Below are positions 34,294 to 46,366 of a stretch of 64,000 nt of DNA, piece after piece. Made by a program: the position numbers and the translations under genes. Below the pieces are notes generated by a model that saw only the letters and a list, made by a program, of their open reading frames with translations, had not been told where the DNA came from and did no database searches. The DNA lies in contig NJPS01000073.1 in the NCBI GenBank assembly GCA_002946415.1, positions 186,001 through 250,000 on the forward strand. The letters are read 5' to 3'. This DNA is from Rutstroemia sp. NJR-2017a BVV2 (taxonomy: Eukaryota > Ascomycota > Leotiomycetes > Helotiales > Rutstroemiaceae). The stretch's first letter is position 1, and every line of letters starts with the position of its first letter.

Positions 34294-36326
34294 AGCTTTC
34301 GTGGTGCTGGGGTTGAATTGTGCTGTGCTGCCTTTATGATGGTTGATCACGATGATACTGATGATGACGATGCTATTTTTGAGACAAGTGGTCCGAGGAT
34401 AATATAAAAACTCTCCGATGATCTACCTCCGTCTCATATACCGAGGGTATTACTTCATATTGTACTCACTAGCAAGTACAGTCCCGAGGGTCCCCACGTA
34501 GGAGTTTGTAACCATAGCCTTAAACCTCACTATTATCTGGTAATTTGAGCCGAATGGGCCCGTAACCCATGAGCAACAAGGCGATCCTTTTTCATTCTTT
34601 ATTTGACAACATGTTGACCGACCTTCTCTGCACCTCGAGAACCTAGCGGGTGGATCGAAAGTTATCGGCGGGATTGAGCTCGACCTGGTCAATGCGGACT
34701 ACGGTAAAACCAGTGTATGAGGATTAAGCAGCAGTCTGAGACGGAAGCGCCGAAGTTCTGGTCTTCGCTTGGGTTTCATGCAGGTGGAAAAAAAGATGAA
34801 GTTATCGTGAAGTTTCTAGAAGGGTAAAGGGGTACGTTGGCGCGAGGTTGTTGGCTACAGTATATTTCTATTAGCAAGTTGTTTGAAAATAGCTGACAAT
34901 GGCTGACATGGCGTGTTGATGCTCTGGTACGAGTAGAACCGTACGAAGCGTAGCTCATCGAAATCACCGATCCCGGGTGGGTAAAATTGCATATTTCGCC
35001 CCAGAATTGGATCCATTTGTGTCGCTTGCACCGATAGTGATGTCAAAATACGGATGGCTTTGATTCATCCCTGTACTAAAAGAGCTTTGATATACGAAGT
35101 GCATCATATTATCGATGGAATATACCCGCATCGAGACTCTCGAGATGTCGAAAGAGCGGGAAAAAATTCGTCTGTAGGTTTCATTTCGCGCAAAAGATCT
35201 CGACGTCAAGACAAATTTAGACGAAGTCTCCAGAGTACCCCTTATGCCATTCCCAATTGGTCCAAATGCGACGGGAAAAGTTTGCCATGGCGGTAGAGAC
35301 GTGTGCCAACTGTCCGGAAATAATCGTGTATGACTTACGTTCTTCTTCACCGTCTGAATGCAAGCGCGCGACAGTGAGATGGCTCAGAGGATGGAGGAAT
35401 GAAGGATTGCGGCCTTTAAGGCAGTGAGATCGGTACTGCACATCCATTCTTTATCGACCTATGGATACCCCTTCATCACACAGCCACAAATATGTTAAGA
35501 TATCAGATGAATTGACATCCACAAGAACCACAATTAATGATCAACAGAAAGGATGGTACGTCTACTTGGTCGTGTTTCGAACGACAAAAATGGGCATACC
35601 ATAACATGAAGTTCTTCGAGCTTCTTCACTGCGAATTTTCTCTGTGCACGTACCAACTAAATGAAGCTATCCCGAGATTTCTGTTGGTATAAATCCACTG
35701 GTAAATGGTCTGATCGCGAGATGGTTCAATTTACACGCTGTCATGAATAACACTTCTTCGGACTCGGCAGCTTTGAGGCTCTCAGCCACCTTTAGTGCGG
35801 GGCCAACCTCCTCACTTGAAGAAGCTTGGAAGAAGGAGGTCCGTTGCTGAAGCTCTAATGGAAGTCCATGCCGCTCGCTAACGCACTAGATAAGCTGCCA
35901 AGCCGATCTTTTTTCCAGTCCTTCCGTCAACCGTCGCTGAATTGCAGAGATCTGGTTGGTCTAACCTTTCCACATTTACATGCATTAGTGCCTTCAACGA
36001 TGGCGTTGTTCATGGTTCCTTGATAACTGTCGAGCCAACCGCCTATTTGGGTAGGGCAGGTAGACAAGTAAAGTAGGCAAGATAATTGCCGCCAGAGGAT
36101 GGACGTGTCCAGGTGCAGAATGATTGATGCGTTGACATACCAGCATGTTGATCAAGCATCGGATTGATCGAAAGAATTGAATAGTAACCAACTTTAACCC
36201 TCAGAATGCGGAGGTAAGATGGATGGAATCTTCATATCGGAGGGCCGACGTTGAGCAAAGAGTATGCCTAGGAAAGAAGCACGGACGGGATGGCAACCAT
36301 GACCTACCTCAAAGTAACTCAATTTG

Positions 36327-36374
36327 CGAGTGTGAGTGCGACTGTGAGTGCGACTGCGACTGTGACTGCGACTA
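36327..36374. repeat. degenerate GTGAGTGCGACT tandem repeat
   Basis: GTGAGTGCGACT and GTGACTGCGACT units, with shorter GCGACT copies, are arrayed over about 48 bases of non-coding DNA. Confidence 0.75.
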
Positions 36375-37121
36375 GGAAGAGAAGGCAACGCGGCACTGTA
36401 TCTATGATCTACTCAGACTACTCGTAACTCACCAACCTAGCAGATCCAAATAGCTACACTGTACAAGTACAAGAAAGACCGACATTGAAAAAGCTACTTG
36501 TACAGTAGTAATGAGTAGTAGCGTTATTGTAGCTCGAGGTTTCGCTCAGAAATCCAAGATTGGGGAAGATCTCTCTCGTTACCCACGAACTATCTGCAGA
36601 CTTCAGAGGCTAGTCTCCCGCGCAATATCATGTTGTACGAATACGCGGTCTTGATCATCGGTTTATGCATTGTCGTGACATTCACTTTCCACCACTGTAG
36701 AGATGTGCGCCGCCCAGCCACTTTGAGGAGCTGCACCTACACCTACGCCTACACCCACTCGATACAGATCCAGCCAGCCGAGTATCATCAATTGCTCCTC
36801 AGTTTGAGGGGTCGTCAGCTCTGCTCTGATGCAGGTTTAAAAAGGGCCTAGACGGTAGTGTACTATATGTACGGTAGCTGTGCCTCTACCAAAGCAGACG
36901 TACGGATACTAAGTTATGGACATGGCTGCATTGTGCTAATCGTTGCATCTATTTTTGCTGGACTCTGTACATTTTCTGAAACGCCTACATAATCCAATGA
37001 ATCCATGCTTTTGCCTATGAAAGTACTGCGCTGCGTGCACATTAACTGTAGCGCATAACCTCGTTCTCCAACATAACCTGCTTTTTCCCTCCGCGTCTTC
37101 CTCCTGATACGCTGCGCTGCT

Positions 37122-37148
37122 CTTACGATTCTTACGATTCTTACGATT
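37122..37148. repeat. 3 x 9-bp tandem repeat CTTACGATT
   Basis: Three exact copies in non-coding DNA about 600 bases before the gene at 37758. Confidence 0.85.
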
Positions 37149-37480
37149 CTCCTCATTATTCCAGTGGATGATATCCTTGAATATCCTTGGTTATCCCTGA
37201 GCATCATTGAGATATCCACGAATACCTTGAATTAATCCTTGATTTCTTCCTTTCTTTACCGCAAACACACGCCCACTTTTAATTCGCTGGGATCGTCCAA
37301 AGGAGCTTTAAGGCCCTTGTCGAGGCTTACAGCCAACATTATTTATCCTTGAAACGCCATACCTGGGTAGCTCGCTACCCTGGTCGACTTTTGAGCATCG
37401 ACCTTTCTCTTTCTCATTCATCTAACCTTACTTCTCCATCCAAGGCTACGAGAGGAGCAAATATACTTTACCATTGCCAT

Positions 37481-37543
37481 CTCCTCTCCTCTCCTCTTCC
37501 TCCTCCTCCTCCTCATTTTCTATCCAACATCCAACATCCAACC
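37481..37543 (+). repeat. CT/TCC tract and ATCCAAC repeats in a leader
   Basis: CTCCT and TCC units (37481-37514) are followed by ATCCAAC repeats (about 37524-37543). CT-rich tracts of this kind mark fungal promoters and 5' leaders; this one precedes the start codon at 37758. Confidence 0.7.
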
Positions 37544-37757
37544 TCCACCCTCTACCCTGAACCTCCACTCGTTTAAAACAATCTTCGTCTCCTCTTCTCT
37601 GACTCTCGTGATATCATCCTCTCCTAAGGTTTTAATTAATCTGGGGTTAGTACGACGGCAAATATAAGAGATATGGAAGCGATATAACAATACCCATCAA
37701 TCGCCCTACTGTCTGTCTTCTGAGGTCTTACCCACATCACCGCCATTAATCTCAGCC

Positions 37758-40700
37758 ATGGGAAATGGTCAATCGGTTCAGGCCCCAAGGCGGGGCAAAA
37801 ATAAGTTGTCCAAGCCAAAGACGAAGCCATCTGCCGTCCCATCGTCGACCTCCAACACTCCCAACGCAAGTCGTCGAAATTCCGTCATTGGAAAGGGTGC
37901 TGTGACTTCGACTACGATTCCCTATGGCAAGCATCTTAGTATTCCGGAGAGGGCACCGGCACCGGCACCTTCGAAAAAGAAGCGACTGAGCATTTTCAGA
38001 TCAAGAAGTTCGAAAAAAGAAAAAGATATCTTATTCTCAGACGCCATTCCCGATCATATCCCAACTAATACAACCCCAATTGTTGCTGGCCAGTTCGCCA
38101 GCAGAACCAATTCAATTAATTCTACTGCTGTTGAGGCACCTTTGGACAAACCCTGGGCGTCGACGCCAAGTTCTAGGTAGGTTACCGCCTTGGTCGAAAC
38201 ATCTCGGGCTGACAAAAGAATATAGACCTTCCTGCCATCGCTCGCGAAACTCCCTCCCGCATGTCCCATATGCCTCTAGCTCTGATAGCAATCGCCTTTC
38301 TCTCGTCTCAGAAGCACTTTCTCCAAAGCCAGACTCGGTACACATCGCGACGGGCCTGGCTGGACAGCATGGGGATTTAGACTGGCAACGGTCCGATCCG
38401 TCCTACCAAAGGAGTCAATCTGATCCTGCGATATATGCTCCAATTCGTCGAAAGTCACTCCTTCAGCATGGAGTGGCAACAAGACCAAGCATGCCATTGA
38501 TTACGCGGTCTACCTACCAGAACCAGAGAGCGACATATAGTGATTTCGGAAGATGGACACCACCACCTCTGGCGTTAAGAACGAACATTGATAATCAAAG
38601 CCCAGGAGCACGTACGTCAACCCCGAACGATCTCAGCCATATTGGGGCATTTAAATTAGGTTCGCTGAGAATCACGAATGGTTCAGCAAGTCCTACACCT
38701 AGCGTGGACGATAGGAGAGCTAGCCTACCGTCAACCGATCAAATTGCCGCGGTTCAAGCAATTACTCAGCACCACGCAATGACCCAACGAAGTTACACAA
38801 TTTCAGTCCCCACAGAAGCTGTGAAACCTCGTTGGTCTGTTGAACCGCAAGCCTTTACAAATGAATCCCATACTGGAAACAGCTCTCATGATTCTTTGAC
38901 CATCCATATTCCCAGTGTTAAACAGAGTGTCAGTCCTTCAGTATCGCCCAATAATGCTCATACATTGAGTGTGAATTTTCCAACATCTGAGTTTAGCCCA
39001 TTTTCATTTGTTGCAAGCCCGATCGCATCACCTACCTTGCAGGCGACTAGCAAGAAGACTTCCGTAGAAGATGAACTGTTCGAGGCGGAAATGTCTACAC
39101 CCACACTTGAGCCATCCTCGGGCATTGATAAGAGGTCGTTTGATTCTGGCTACGGACCTTCACCGGCCACGCCCGAGCAGCAAGTTCTCTCTCGTCTTCG
39201 AGGCCCACGTGAATTCGATGCGGGATCTCTGGCCAAGACGGATAGTGGATATAGTTCTTCGACTTCTAGAAGGAATTCAGGAGCGCCAACTGTACCGCCA
39301 AAAGAGGCTCCGCCACTTCCTAGCAAGGAGCCTTTGAACAGAGCTCATCCCAACACATGCTCAGAGAACGTGCGCTTGGCTGCCCCAGAGAACCATCCTT
39401 ACAGCATGAATGTTCATGCTATCCCAATGACGAGTCCCAACGCTCAGCTGGTTTCCAGAATGAACAAAGGAGCGTACTTTCCAGCTACGAACCAGTCTTC
39501 CCCATTAGAGGCAAGTTCAAAGTATCACAGACAGAGTATGCCTGTCTCTCCGTTACTACAGGACCAAGGTACTCCCACAAACCATTCATCAAGATGGAGG
39601 TCTTTGCGACAACGCCCTCAATCCTACCAGGCAAGCTCGCCTCTTTATACAATACAAGCCTTCAGATCAACTAGCGAGCAGTCAGGGATACCTCCAATTC
39701 CCGTTTCCACTGAACGTCATCTTGGTGAGAGGGTTGATAGCTTCCCGACTAAAGCTTTTCCAAACACAGAACATATGGGGTTGAGGAGACCAAGCTCGAA
39801 AGAAACACTTGCTACTATCATGTCCGTTGGATCCGCTGAAGTTCGAGATGAACCCACATATGCTAGACTGCATGGCGCGCTTCCACCTGTGCCAGCTTCT
39901 ATCCCAGAAGAAGATTATCTCGTCGGTTGGAGACCGCCTAATATGCGGAGACATACTATGACCCCATCGGCTCCAACCACCCCGAAGACCGAACGACGTT
40001 CTTTACACCCATTTCCTACACCTACATCTCTTAATACATATCCGCACGAGGATCAAACTGACTTCGAAACACATCTTACTTCAATTGATAATATTTCTTC
40101 AAGTTTAGGTGCTTCTCCTTATGATTTGGCACTTACAGCCATGGGCGATACATCCCCAAAGCCAGCTCCAAGAACCAAGAGCATGACCGCTCAATTAGAA
40201 GCTCCTGTCGCTCGCAAGCCCGTCTCCAAAGCCACACTTGACGTGTCTCCAATGCCGAGACCGGAGTTAAGCAGCCGGCAAGCATCATACAACTCCATAG
40301 CAAATGGAAACCCATTCGCTAATGGCAGCACTGGACCGAATTCGAGAACAAGCTCTTCAGGATCGACATTTACTATCCGTGATTTGCCATCCCAGAGGCG
40401 CACAGCCGACGAGGATGCGAAGAGATTATCGCTGGCCAGGGTGGACCGTGTGAAAAGTCCTCCACCTATTTCCATGCAAACACAACGTAAACCTGTGCCA
40501 ATTCCAACAGCTCCATCATCTGTTTCAAAATCGACACTTTCAATTTCTGGGCAAGATAAGTCAGAGAGCTGTTCACGGAAACAATCTCCTACCAGATTAC
40601 CAGAAGGGGGGGCGAACCGCGAACAAGTCAAATATCAGCTTTCGGAACAAGAAGCCTTTTGGCATCCAAGTCAACAAGTTAATGAGCTGCAGTTAACGGC

Positions 40701-41175
40701 ATACCCTCCAGCTCCGTATACCGAAAGAACGCTCCCACCCCGCTCTCAAAGTGCTCGACCTGCTGCTCAATGTCATCGACCTTTGCCTGTTCATCACTAC
40801 ACCTTTGATCTCGATAAAGGGCAGTCACGTCGCTCGTCCTACAGCGAGAAAGAATGGGAAATGCATGCTGGTGATTACGATCATACATATGGGTCACAGC
40901 TCACCGTTCATACTGTTCCCGAGATCGATGCATCGTATTTTGACGAATATCAACCGTGTAAAGTGCTTGACACCGCAGACGACGTATTGGTTCTGGATCG
41001 ATATGCAGGCGGGCTCGGATATGGATACACAAGCGATTACGAACTGGGCAACGGAGGTCAAAATGATGCGATCATGGCCGCTGGCGGAAGAAAAGGTGTG
41101 GATGCAACCGAAGCTTATGGCCTGGATTTTAGTGATGTTCCGGTCTTCCAACAGCGCGTCAGAGTTGGTGCTTAG
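37758..41175 (+). CDS. large disordered protein with myristoylation-type N-terminus
   Basis: Exons 37758-38176 and 38226-41175 give 1,122 residues; the join completes an Arg codon. The start MGNGQSVQAP fits the N-myristoylation consensus (Gly2, Ser6), followed by a Lys-rich segment (RRGKNKLSKPKTK; KKKRLSIFRSRSSKKEK) that could help bind acidic membranes. The remainder is Ser/Pro/Thr-rich and low in hydrophobic residues, with many proline motifs (PPKEAPPLPSKE, TPPPLALRT) and Ser-Pro sites suited to SH3 binding and kinases. A short acidic region near the C-terminus (EWEMHAGDYDHTYG...LVLDRYAGGLGYGYTSDYELGNGG) is the only part that looks folded. No catalytic domain is recognised. A membrane-tethered scaffold is a reasonable guess, not shown. 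Confidence 0.82.
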
Positions 41176-41846
41176 TCGTATCCTTGACGCGCTTGGTGAT
41201 TCCGCTCATCCAAAGAGAGCTCCTTCAACTTATTTTACCATGCTATCCTGAGATTTGCATCTACGAGACGACAAAGTAGTTGCAAGCTGGGTTTGGCTAT
41301 TCTTATTTATTTCCTTTGTATAATGATCTAGACGGTTGGGATAGGATCGAAATGTTATGGCGGAATTGGATCGGATACCCGGTGGAGTTATTTTTATATC
41401 GTATTCGGTATTGTTCATTCATTCTCTTTGGGTACATATTTTTCTTCTTTTGTCATACGTCCACGGTGCAGGGCGCGGTCGCATCACCTTTTGCATATAG
41501 AAAAGTACAGGCTTGATTCACGGCAGGGCTACTGCGACAGATCTCGGGCAACTGGATAGTGAGGTATGAGTCTTTGTTTGACATAACTTTGGTGGATAAC
41601 TTGGGCATTCGAAAAGAAGGGGGAGAAAGAAGAAGTATTGTATATACATGGGAATGAAGCTGGTGGATATCAATAGACATGATTATGCATGGTGTTGCGC
41701 TATTGTAGTTATTGAATCGAAATGTGGCGATCAACTTCATCCTTGACTTGCTCGATGTGCTACTGCTTTCTGTGATTTGAAAATGTCGCAAGTGATGGCC
41801 TATGAATACAATAGCATGGTGAAGTGGTTCCTATCAAATCGTACCA
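41176..41846. other. 3' region and spacer
   Basis: AT-rich 3' flanking DNA of the preceding gene; nothing else seen. Confidence 0.45.
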
Positions 41847-42035
41847 TTGAAGTTCTTGGTAGTTTTATCTCTTAATCTACTCCTAAACAATCTTAAGTTT
41901 GGCCAAGGCACATCGCATTTCTGCCGTGCTTTTCCCTTAGATGTCGTTGGAAAGGAGCTCAGTTGTAGTGATTCATATAGCAATGAAAATACAGTAGGCA
42001 GTTGTGCTGCAGGCTGCGAAGTTCCAAAGAACTAG
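41847..42035 (+). pseudogene. secreted Cys-protein frame lacking an ATG
   Basis: The frame beginning TTGAAGTTC reads as a perfect signal peptide (KFLVVLSLNLLLNNLKFGQG) followed by a 40-residue Cys-containing mature part (HFCRAFPLD...LSCSD...GSCAAGCEVPKN) and a stop. The bases are ACCATTGAAG, where an ACCATGAAG start would be expected; one extra T has removed the ATG. The frame upstream contains no ATG before a stop. It is either a recently disabled small secreted protein gene, one starting at a non-AUG codon, or one with an unseen upstream exon. Confidence 0.35.
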
Positions 42036-44417
42036 AAGTATCACGGAGAGTAGCTAGTGTCTATTTCAAGTTTCTCCATGTTGCGAAGCACTTTTAGTCT
42101 AAGGGAGTTGATACTTTATTAGTTGGGCCTCTGAGTCTATCTCATTCAGATCATGAAAGGAGTCCAGGATGAATGCAGAAGACACCTGATTAGATCTTGT
42201 CGCCTCAACATAGCTTATGACGCAGTGAGACCACACGACGTCGTGGGGTCATCAACATGCCTGGTTCTGCTCCTTCGGTAGCCCTTGAGAAGGGTTTCAC
42301 CGAAACCCAGATATCTGCGCAGCTCAGTCCTAACAAGACTCCATTTACCTTTCCCGCCGGCTTCCAAACTACAGTGATGATGGATTTCCCCATTTTCCTT
42401 GGATTGGACAACGTATGCATGAAGTTAACCGGTATAATGGAGTTTGTATTTGTCGATTCCGTGGCACTCTGAGCAGTGATACCGCATGTTTGCTAGGAAC
42501 GACAGCCGTTCTAGGTAGGCAGTAGAAATCAAGTGTAAACTACACGGCACAAAACCTCGAGGCATATGCAGTACATGTTCCCCCCTCCCCCCCCCTCAAC
42601 TCTGCTTCCTAGATAGAGAGCTTCTGTAGATTACGATTTGAAGGCAGCCGACTGAAGTATGCTTTCATGTTTAAAAGGCCATAGAGGATGAGTACCCTAA
42701 GAGATTGCTGCAGGACTGGTTTGCTGCAATGCAGTGCACGGAATAGAGAAAATGGTGGCTAGTGCAAGCCAGAATGACCCATGGCTGGCGTGAAATAGTC
42801 ATAGACTCATTCAGAGACGCCAAATGGCTCCTTGTTGCGATTTCTCCATCCAACATACGAGGTACTTCTTTTGGGCTTTGGGTCGAAATGCGAGCTCTTC
42901 GCCGGTTGTATCAATCCCGAGGATGCCGTGGTCGGTTGAGGAGAGTGTAAATTGAAGCGTCTTATATACTCGCCTTGAAACCAAAGGAAACGTATCAAAT
43001 ATGTAGTAGAATGAAGTCTCACTTACGGTTAACCTCGAGCTCTACTCGTACTTACAGATACCTGAATCTTTACTCGATACTACGTACTTGGATATAGGTA
43101 GGACCTAGCACAAATGATGATATGAATCTAGATTTCAGGATAAATCAAGAAAAAAGTTGCATCCCAGACTAGTAGTTTGGTCATATGCCCAGAGGACGGC
43201 AACACAGATGCAACAACGCTCGAATCATTAACACAAATGGTAAGCGCCCCTTCCTTAGCCGACAAGTGAATGCCCCCACTCCACTTAGCCACAAAACGAT
43301 AAGGTATGAATTGCGATTCAGTTCCATACTTTTGCTCGTGGAGGAGAGGGGGGCGCAGAAGGAATAAGAAGATACTTTGTATATCGCGGGTTCAGGTGCG
43401 TTCATAGCAAATGAAGACTTAAACAAGATATTCACGAAGCCCGGCGTTGAATAGCAGATACAGGGCCGACGGCGTGTCAAGCACTTATCTCGAATAGCAA
43501 CTAGCATACCTGGATATTATTTCATATTGTCCAGAACATTGACAGTGTTTCGCCGGTATGGCGTATATTAGAGAGAATGCGGGCGAATTGCAATCGACTC
43601 CATAAGCCTGTGAATTATCCTGCCATCTCTTCGTGCGACCCAAGCCAATGCATCACCTGCAATCCCCGTGTCAATATGTACTGAGTATTTGTAGGAGTTC
43701 GATGATAGTAAGCGTGGCGTTTTGTATATCGCGTTTCGTCTATTCGAAGGACAAGATGGGAATCGAGGGTATGGTGGTCGCACGAAGTGAAGATCAATCC
43801 CATCGTGAGGAAGGAATAGGCCGGCTGAGCTGCAGGTCTTTGAAGCGCCTGTTCGCGGAGAGGTCTCGACCCTCGATGTTGCCAGTCTTGCTCACTCGAC
43901 GTGCTGCCGTTGTTGCTTCCTCCCTTTCTCAGAACAGCAGCGATGGGATGACGATGGGATGACGATGGTCGGCGGTCTGACATGTCGATTTTACCCAAGC
44001 AAAACAATGAGAGCCGACGCTATGAAGTCGTTGCTAACTCACCGTGCAATAATGTGAAAGGCTTCGTGACGTCGCTGCAGCTAATTCAGGGTATTAGTAC
44101 GGAAGTATCAGTAGCGGGAAAGAAAGATAGACATACGAAGCTCTAATTGTCATACAGAAACCCCTAAAAATAATTACCTCGGTACCATTGGCTGAGCTTA
44201 TCTTATCTGACATCGCAGTAACAAAATCTTCAGACGCCAAAAAAGTCGAACATTTTCTTTCTTTCATCCAATCACACGATATTCAATCCTTCTGACCTAT
44301 CAGTGAGACATCGACCAAGTGATCTCCAAACATATCTATCCCCCAGATCCGCCTCCATACTTTTGGCATCTCTTCAGATTTTCTTCGCATTTCAGGGGAC
44401 TCAATTTTCTATACATC
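42036..44417. other. gene-free region
   Basis: About 2.4 kb. A 71-codon plus-strand frame (42257-42472, starting ATG) and a minus-strand frame from an ATG at 43983 are open but unrecognised and unsupported. A poly-C run lies at about 42580-42597. The final 150 bases should be the leader of the PQ-loop gene. Confidence 0.4.
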
Positions 44418-45723
44418 ATGGAGCTGCTCAATAGCTTATCGCAAGATTTGACTCTGCAAGAAGCCTTATCGGGCATTTTTGGGAGCGTCAGCTTGGCCAC
44501 TTGGATATTCTTGTTGGTGAGTAACACAAAACCATCCCATCGTGTTTTTTGGTAAAAGGTGTGTGTCGATCGTCATATTGACAGGATTCCCAGGTGCCAC
44601 AACTTATCCTGAACTACAGGACGAGGAGCGCAGAGGGGATCTCGTTGGCTTTTCTGTTTGTTTGGCTCTTGGGAGACATAACCAACCTGTCGGGTGAGTC
44701 TGAAAGGGGATTTGCAGGATCTTAGCATCTTCTCCATGTAGCATTAGCAAGCTTGTGAATGCATCAAGTTTACTGCTTGAGAATCGCGGTGTCTTCCACA
44801 GTTTCTCAGCAGCTGGCAAACTACGTCACACGACCATCACGTGCGTATACTGATGTCTATGTAGGTGCACTTTGGGCTGGTCTGGTGCCTACAGTCATTG
44901 CTCTGGCTATTTACTTCTGTTTCGCCGACTTTGTGCTCATCGGGCAATGTCTTTACTACAATCACATCAACGCGCAAAAGCTTCAAAGCCTGGAATCAGC
45001 AGAGCCCAGCACACCAACAGAGGAGGATGCTCTACTCACTCGTCGCCGAAGTAGCAGTATTGGGCTACCTGGATCTCACCGACGTCGCTCTTCGACGATG
45101 AGTTCTAACATGGACTATCATAATGATTCCCTTAGCAAGATCACCGAAGAAGACGACTCAACGACTACAAACCCTTGGCTCAAAAACACTCTGAGCATTT
45201 TGGCAGTCTTTGCTGCAGGAACCGCAGGATGGGCCATCGCCTGGCAATCCGGAGTTTGGACTCCCACTCCCGAGAATGGACATGATACTCCAAACACGAA
45301 CGATGTTGCTGTTGGTGCCGAAGTTCTAGGATATTTTAGCGCTGTTTGTTATCTTGGGTAGGTCTCATTCCTGACCCAAATGGGCATGATGCTAATTGTT
45401 GTAGCGCACGTATTCCACAGATTATTAAAAACTATAAGGATAAATCATGCGAAGGTAAGTTCTCCATGGTGTTGGCACGAGCTTTCAGGTTGTAACTAAA
45501 CGTCAAAGGACTCGCTCTTCTGTTCTTCCTTCTTTCTTTAATGGGTAACCTCACCTACGGTGCTGGCATCTTATTCCATTCCCTAGAGAAGGAATACTTG
45601 ATCACCAATATGCCATGGTTGATAGGCTCTCTTGGGACAATGGTCGAAGATGCTATCATTTTCGTCCAGTTCCGAATGTACACACCGAAGCCAGCTTCAA
45701 CGTTGGCCATCGACGACGAATGA
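44418..45723 (+). CDS. PQ-loop vacuolar amino-acid transporter (Ypq-like)
   Basis: Exons 44418-44516, 44585-44693, 44865-45357, 45405-45454 and about 45509-45723 give about 321 residues. Two PQ-loop repeats with the diagnostic Pro-Gln are present (SQVPQLILNYRTRSAEGIS and ARIPQIIKNYKDKSCEGLA), with seven hydrophobic helices and a long hydrophilic, Ser/Arg-rich loop between helices 3 and 4 (about residues 100-160). This is the layout of fungal Ypq1-3/RTC2 and human PQLC2 (SLC66A1), which export cationic amino acids from the vacuole. The first base of exon 5 could not be fixed; the reading frame of the conserved second repeat demands a join near 45509. The loop phosphosites and length are typical of filamentous fungal members. 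Confidence 0.85.
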
Positions 45724-46366
45724 GAGTTTTACCAACAAATAATTAAGCACCGTGTAAAGATAAAAGCATTAGGATAAGGCGTTCAGAGAGAGTGTATGTT
45801 TTATCGTCTTTATATAGCTGGCTCGGGGAATGATATATAAATGAACTGGTTGGAAATATCAGCAAAGCAACGAACCTTATTGTATTCATAAATCACAATT
45901 AAACACATCTGCAGAACTGCATGATCTTTCCGACACCGGTTTCCTTCATATCATGTAACGGGCGAGTACGTGATCGTCGACTTCAAGATTGCTTCGTTGC
46001 TTCTTCGCTCTCCCAAGCTCATGCCAAGCATAGGTTTTCAAATATAACCCCGCCAAGCCACATAATCTCGATTCCGAATCCCATACGGCAAAGCGCGGAA
46101 ATCCCCCTTTGTGTAATTTCAATTGACCTTAGGTTACAGGTATAAGCAACTTCGTTCTTCATTCTCTGCTTGAATTTCAGTCACTCATTAACCTTGTAAT
46201 ATTTCGATTGAAAGTCGCTATCTTGGTGCTTTCACAGTCATTCCTTTTTCGTACAGTCAAGCAGTTGATTGGTTCTTTCCTTACAAATAAACAACCCCTA
46301 CGATAGGAAGACGCGTCTTCTCTCCACACCAATCCCTATAACTCCACCTCCGCAAACAGGCTCAAG
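45724..46366. other. spacer and leader
   Basis: 3' flank of the PQ-loop gene and the promoter plus CA/CT-rich leader of the GH17 gene; no further gene. Confidence 0.5.

Larger units (their letters stand above)
34294..37757. other. long gene-free region
   Basis: About 3.4 kb without a supported gene. Holdings: an imperfect 10-bp inverted repeat around TGTACAAG (36458-36467 and 36497-36506), the simple repeats listed separately, and, in the last 300 bases, a strongly CT-rich leader of the next gene. Confidence 0.5.

Noticed and set aside
36630..36851. 73-codon frame with a hydrophobic start (YAVLIIGLCIVVTFTF)
   Set aside because: The rest is compositionally random, no leader or family is evident, and the hydrophobic run could be chance.
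42257..42472. 71-codon plus-strand frame starting MPGSAPSVALEKG
   Set aside because: No family, no splice partners, and nothing ties it to the secreted-protein frame just upstream.
43615..43983. Minus-strand frame starting MSDRRPSSSHRHP
   Set aside because: Open and modestly codon-biased, but includes a tandem CATCGTCATCC repeat and no domain; not enough to call a gene.
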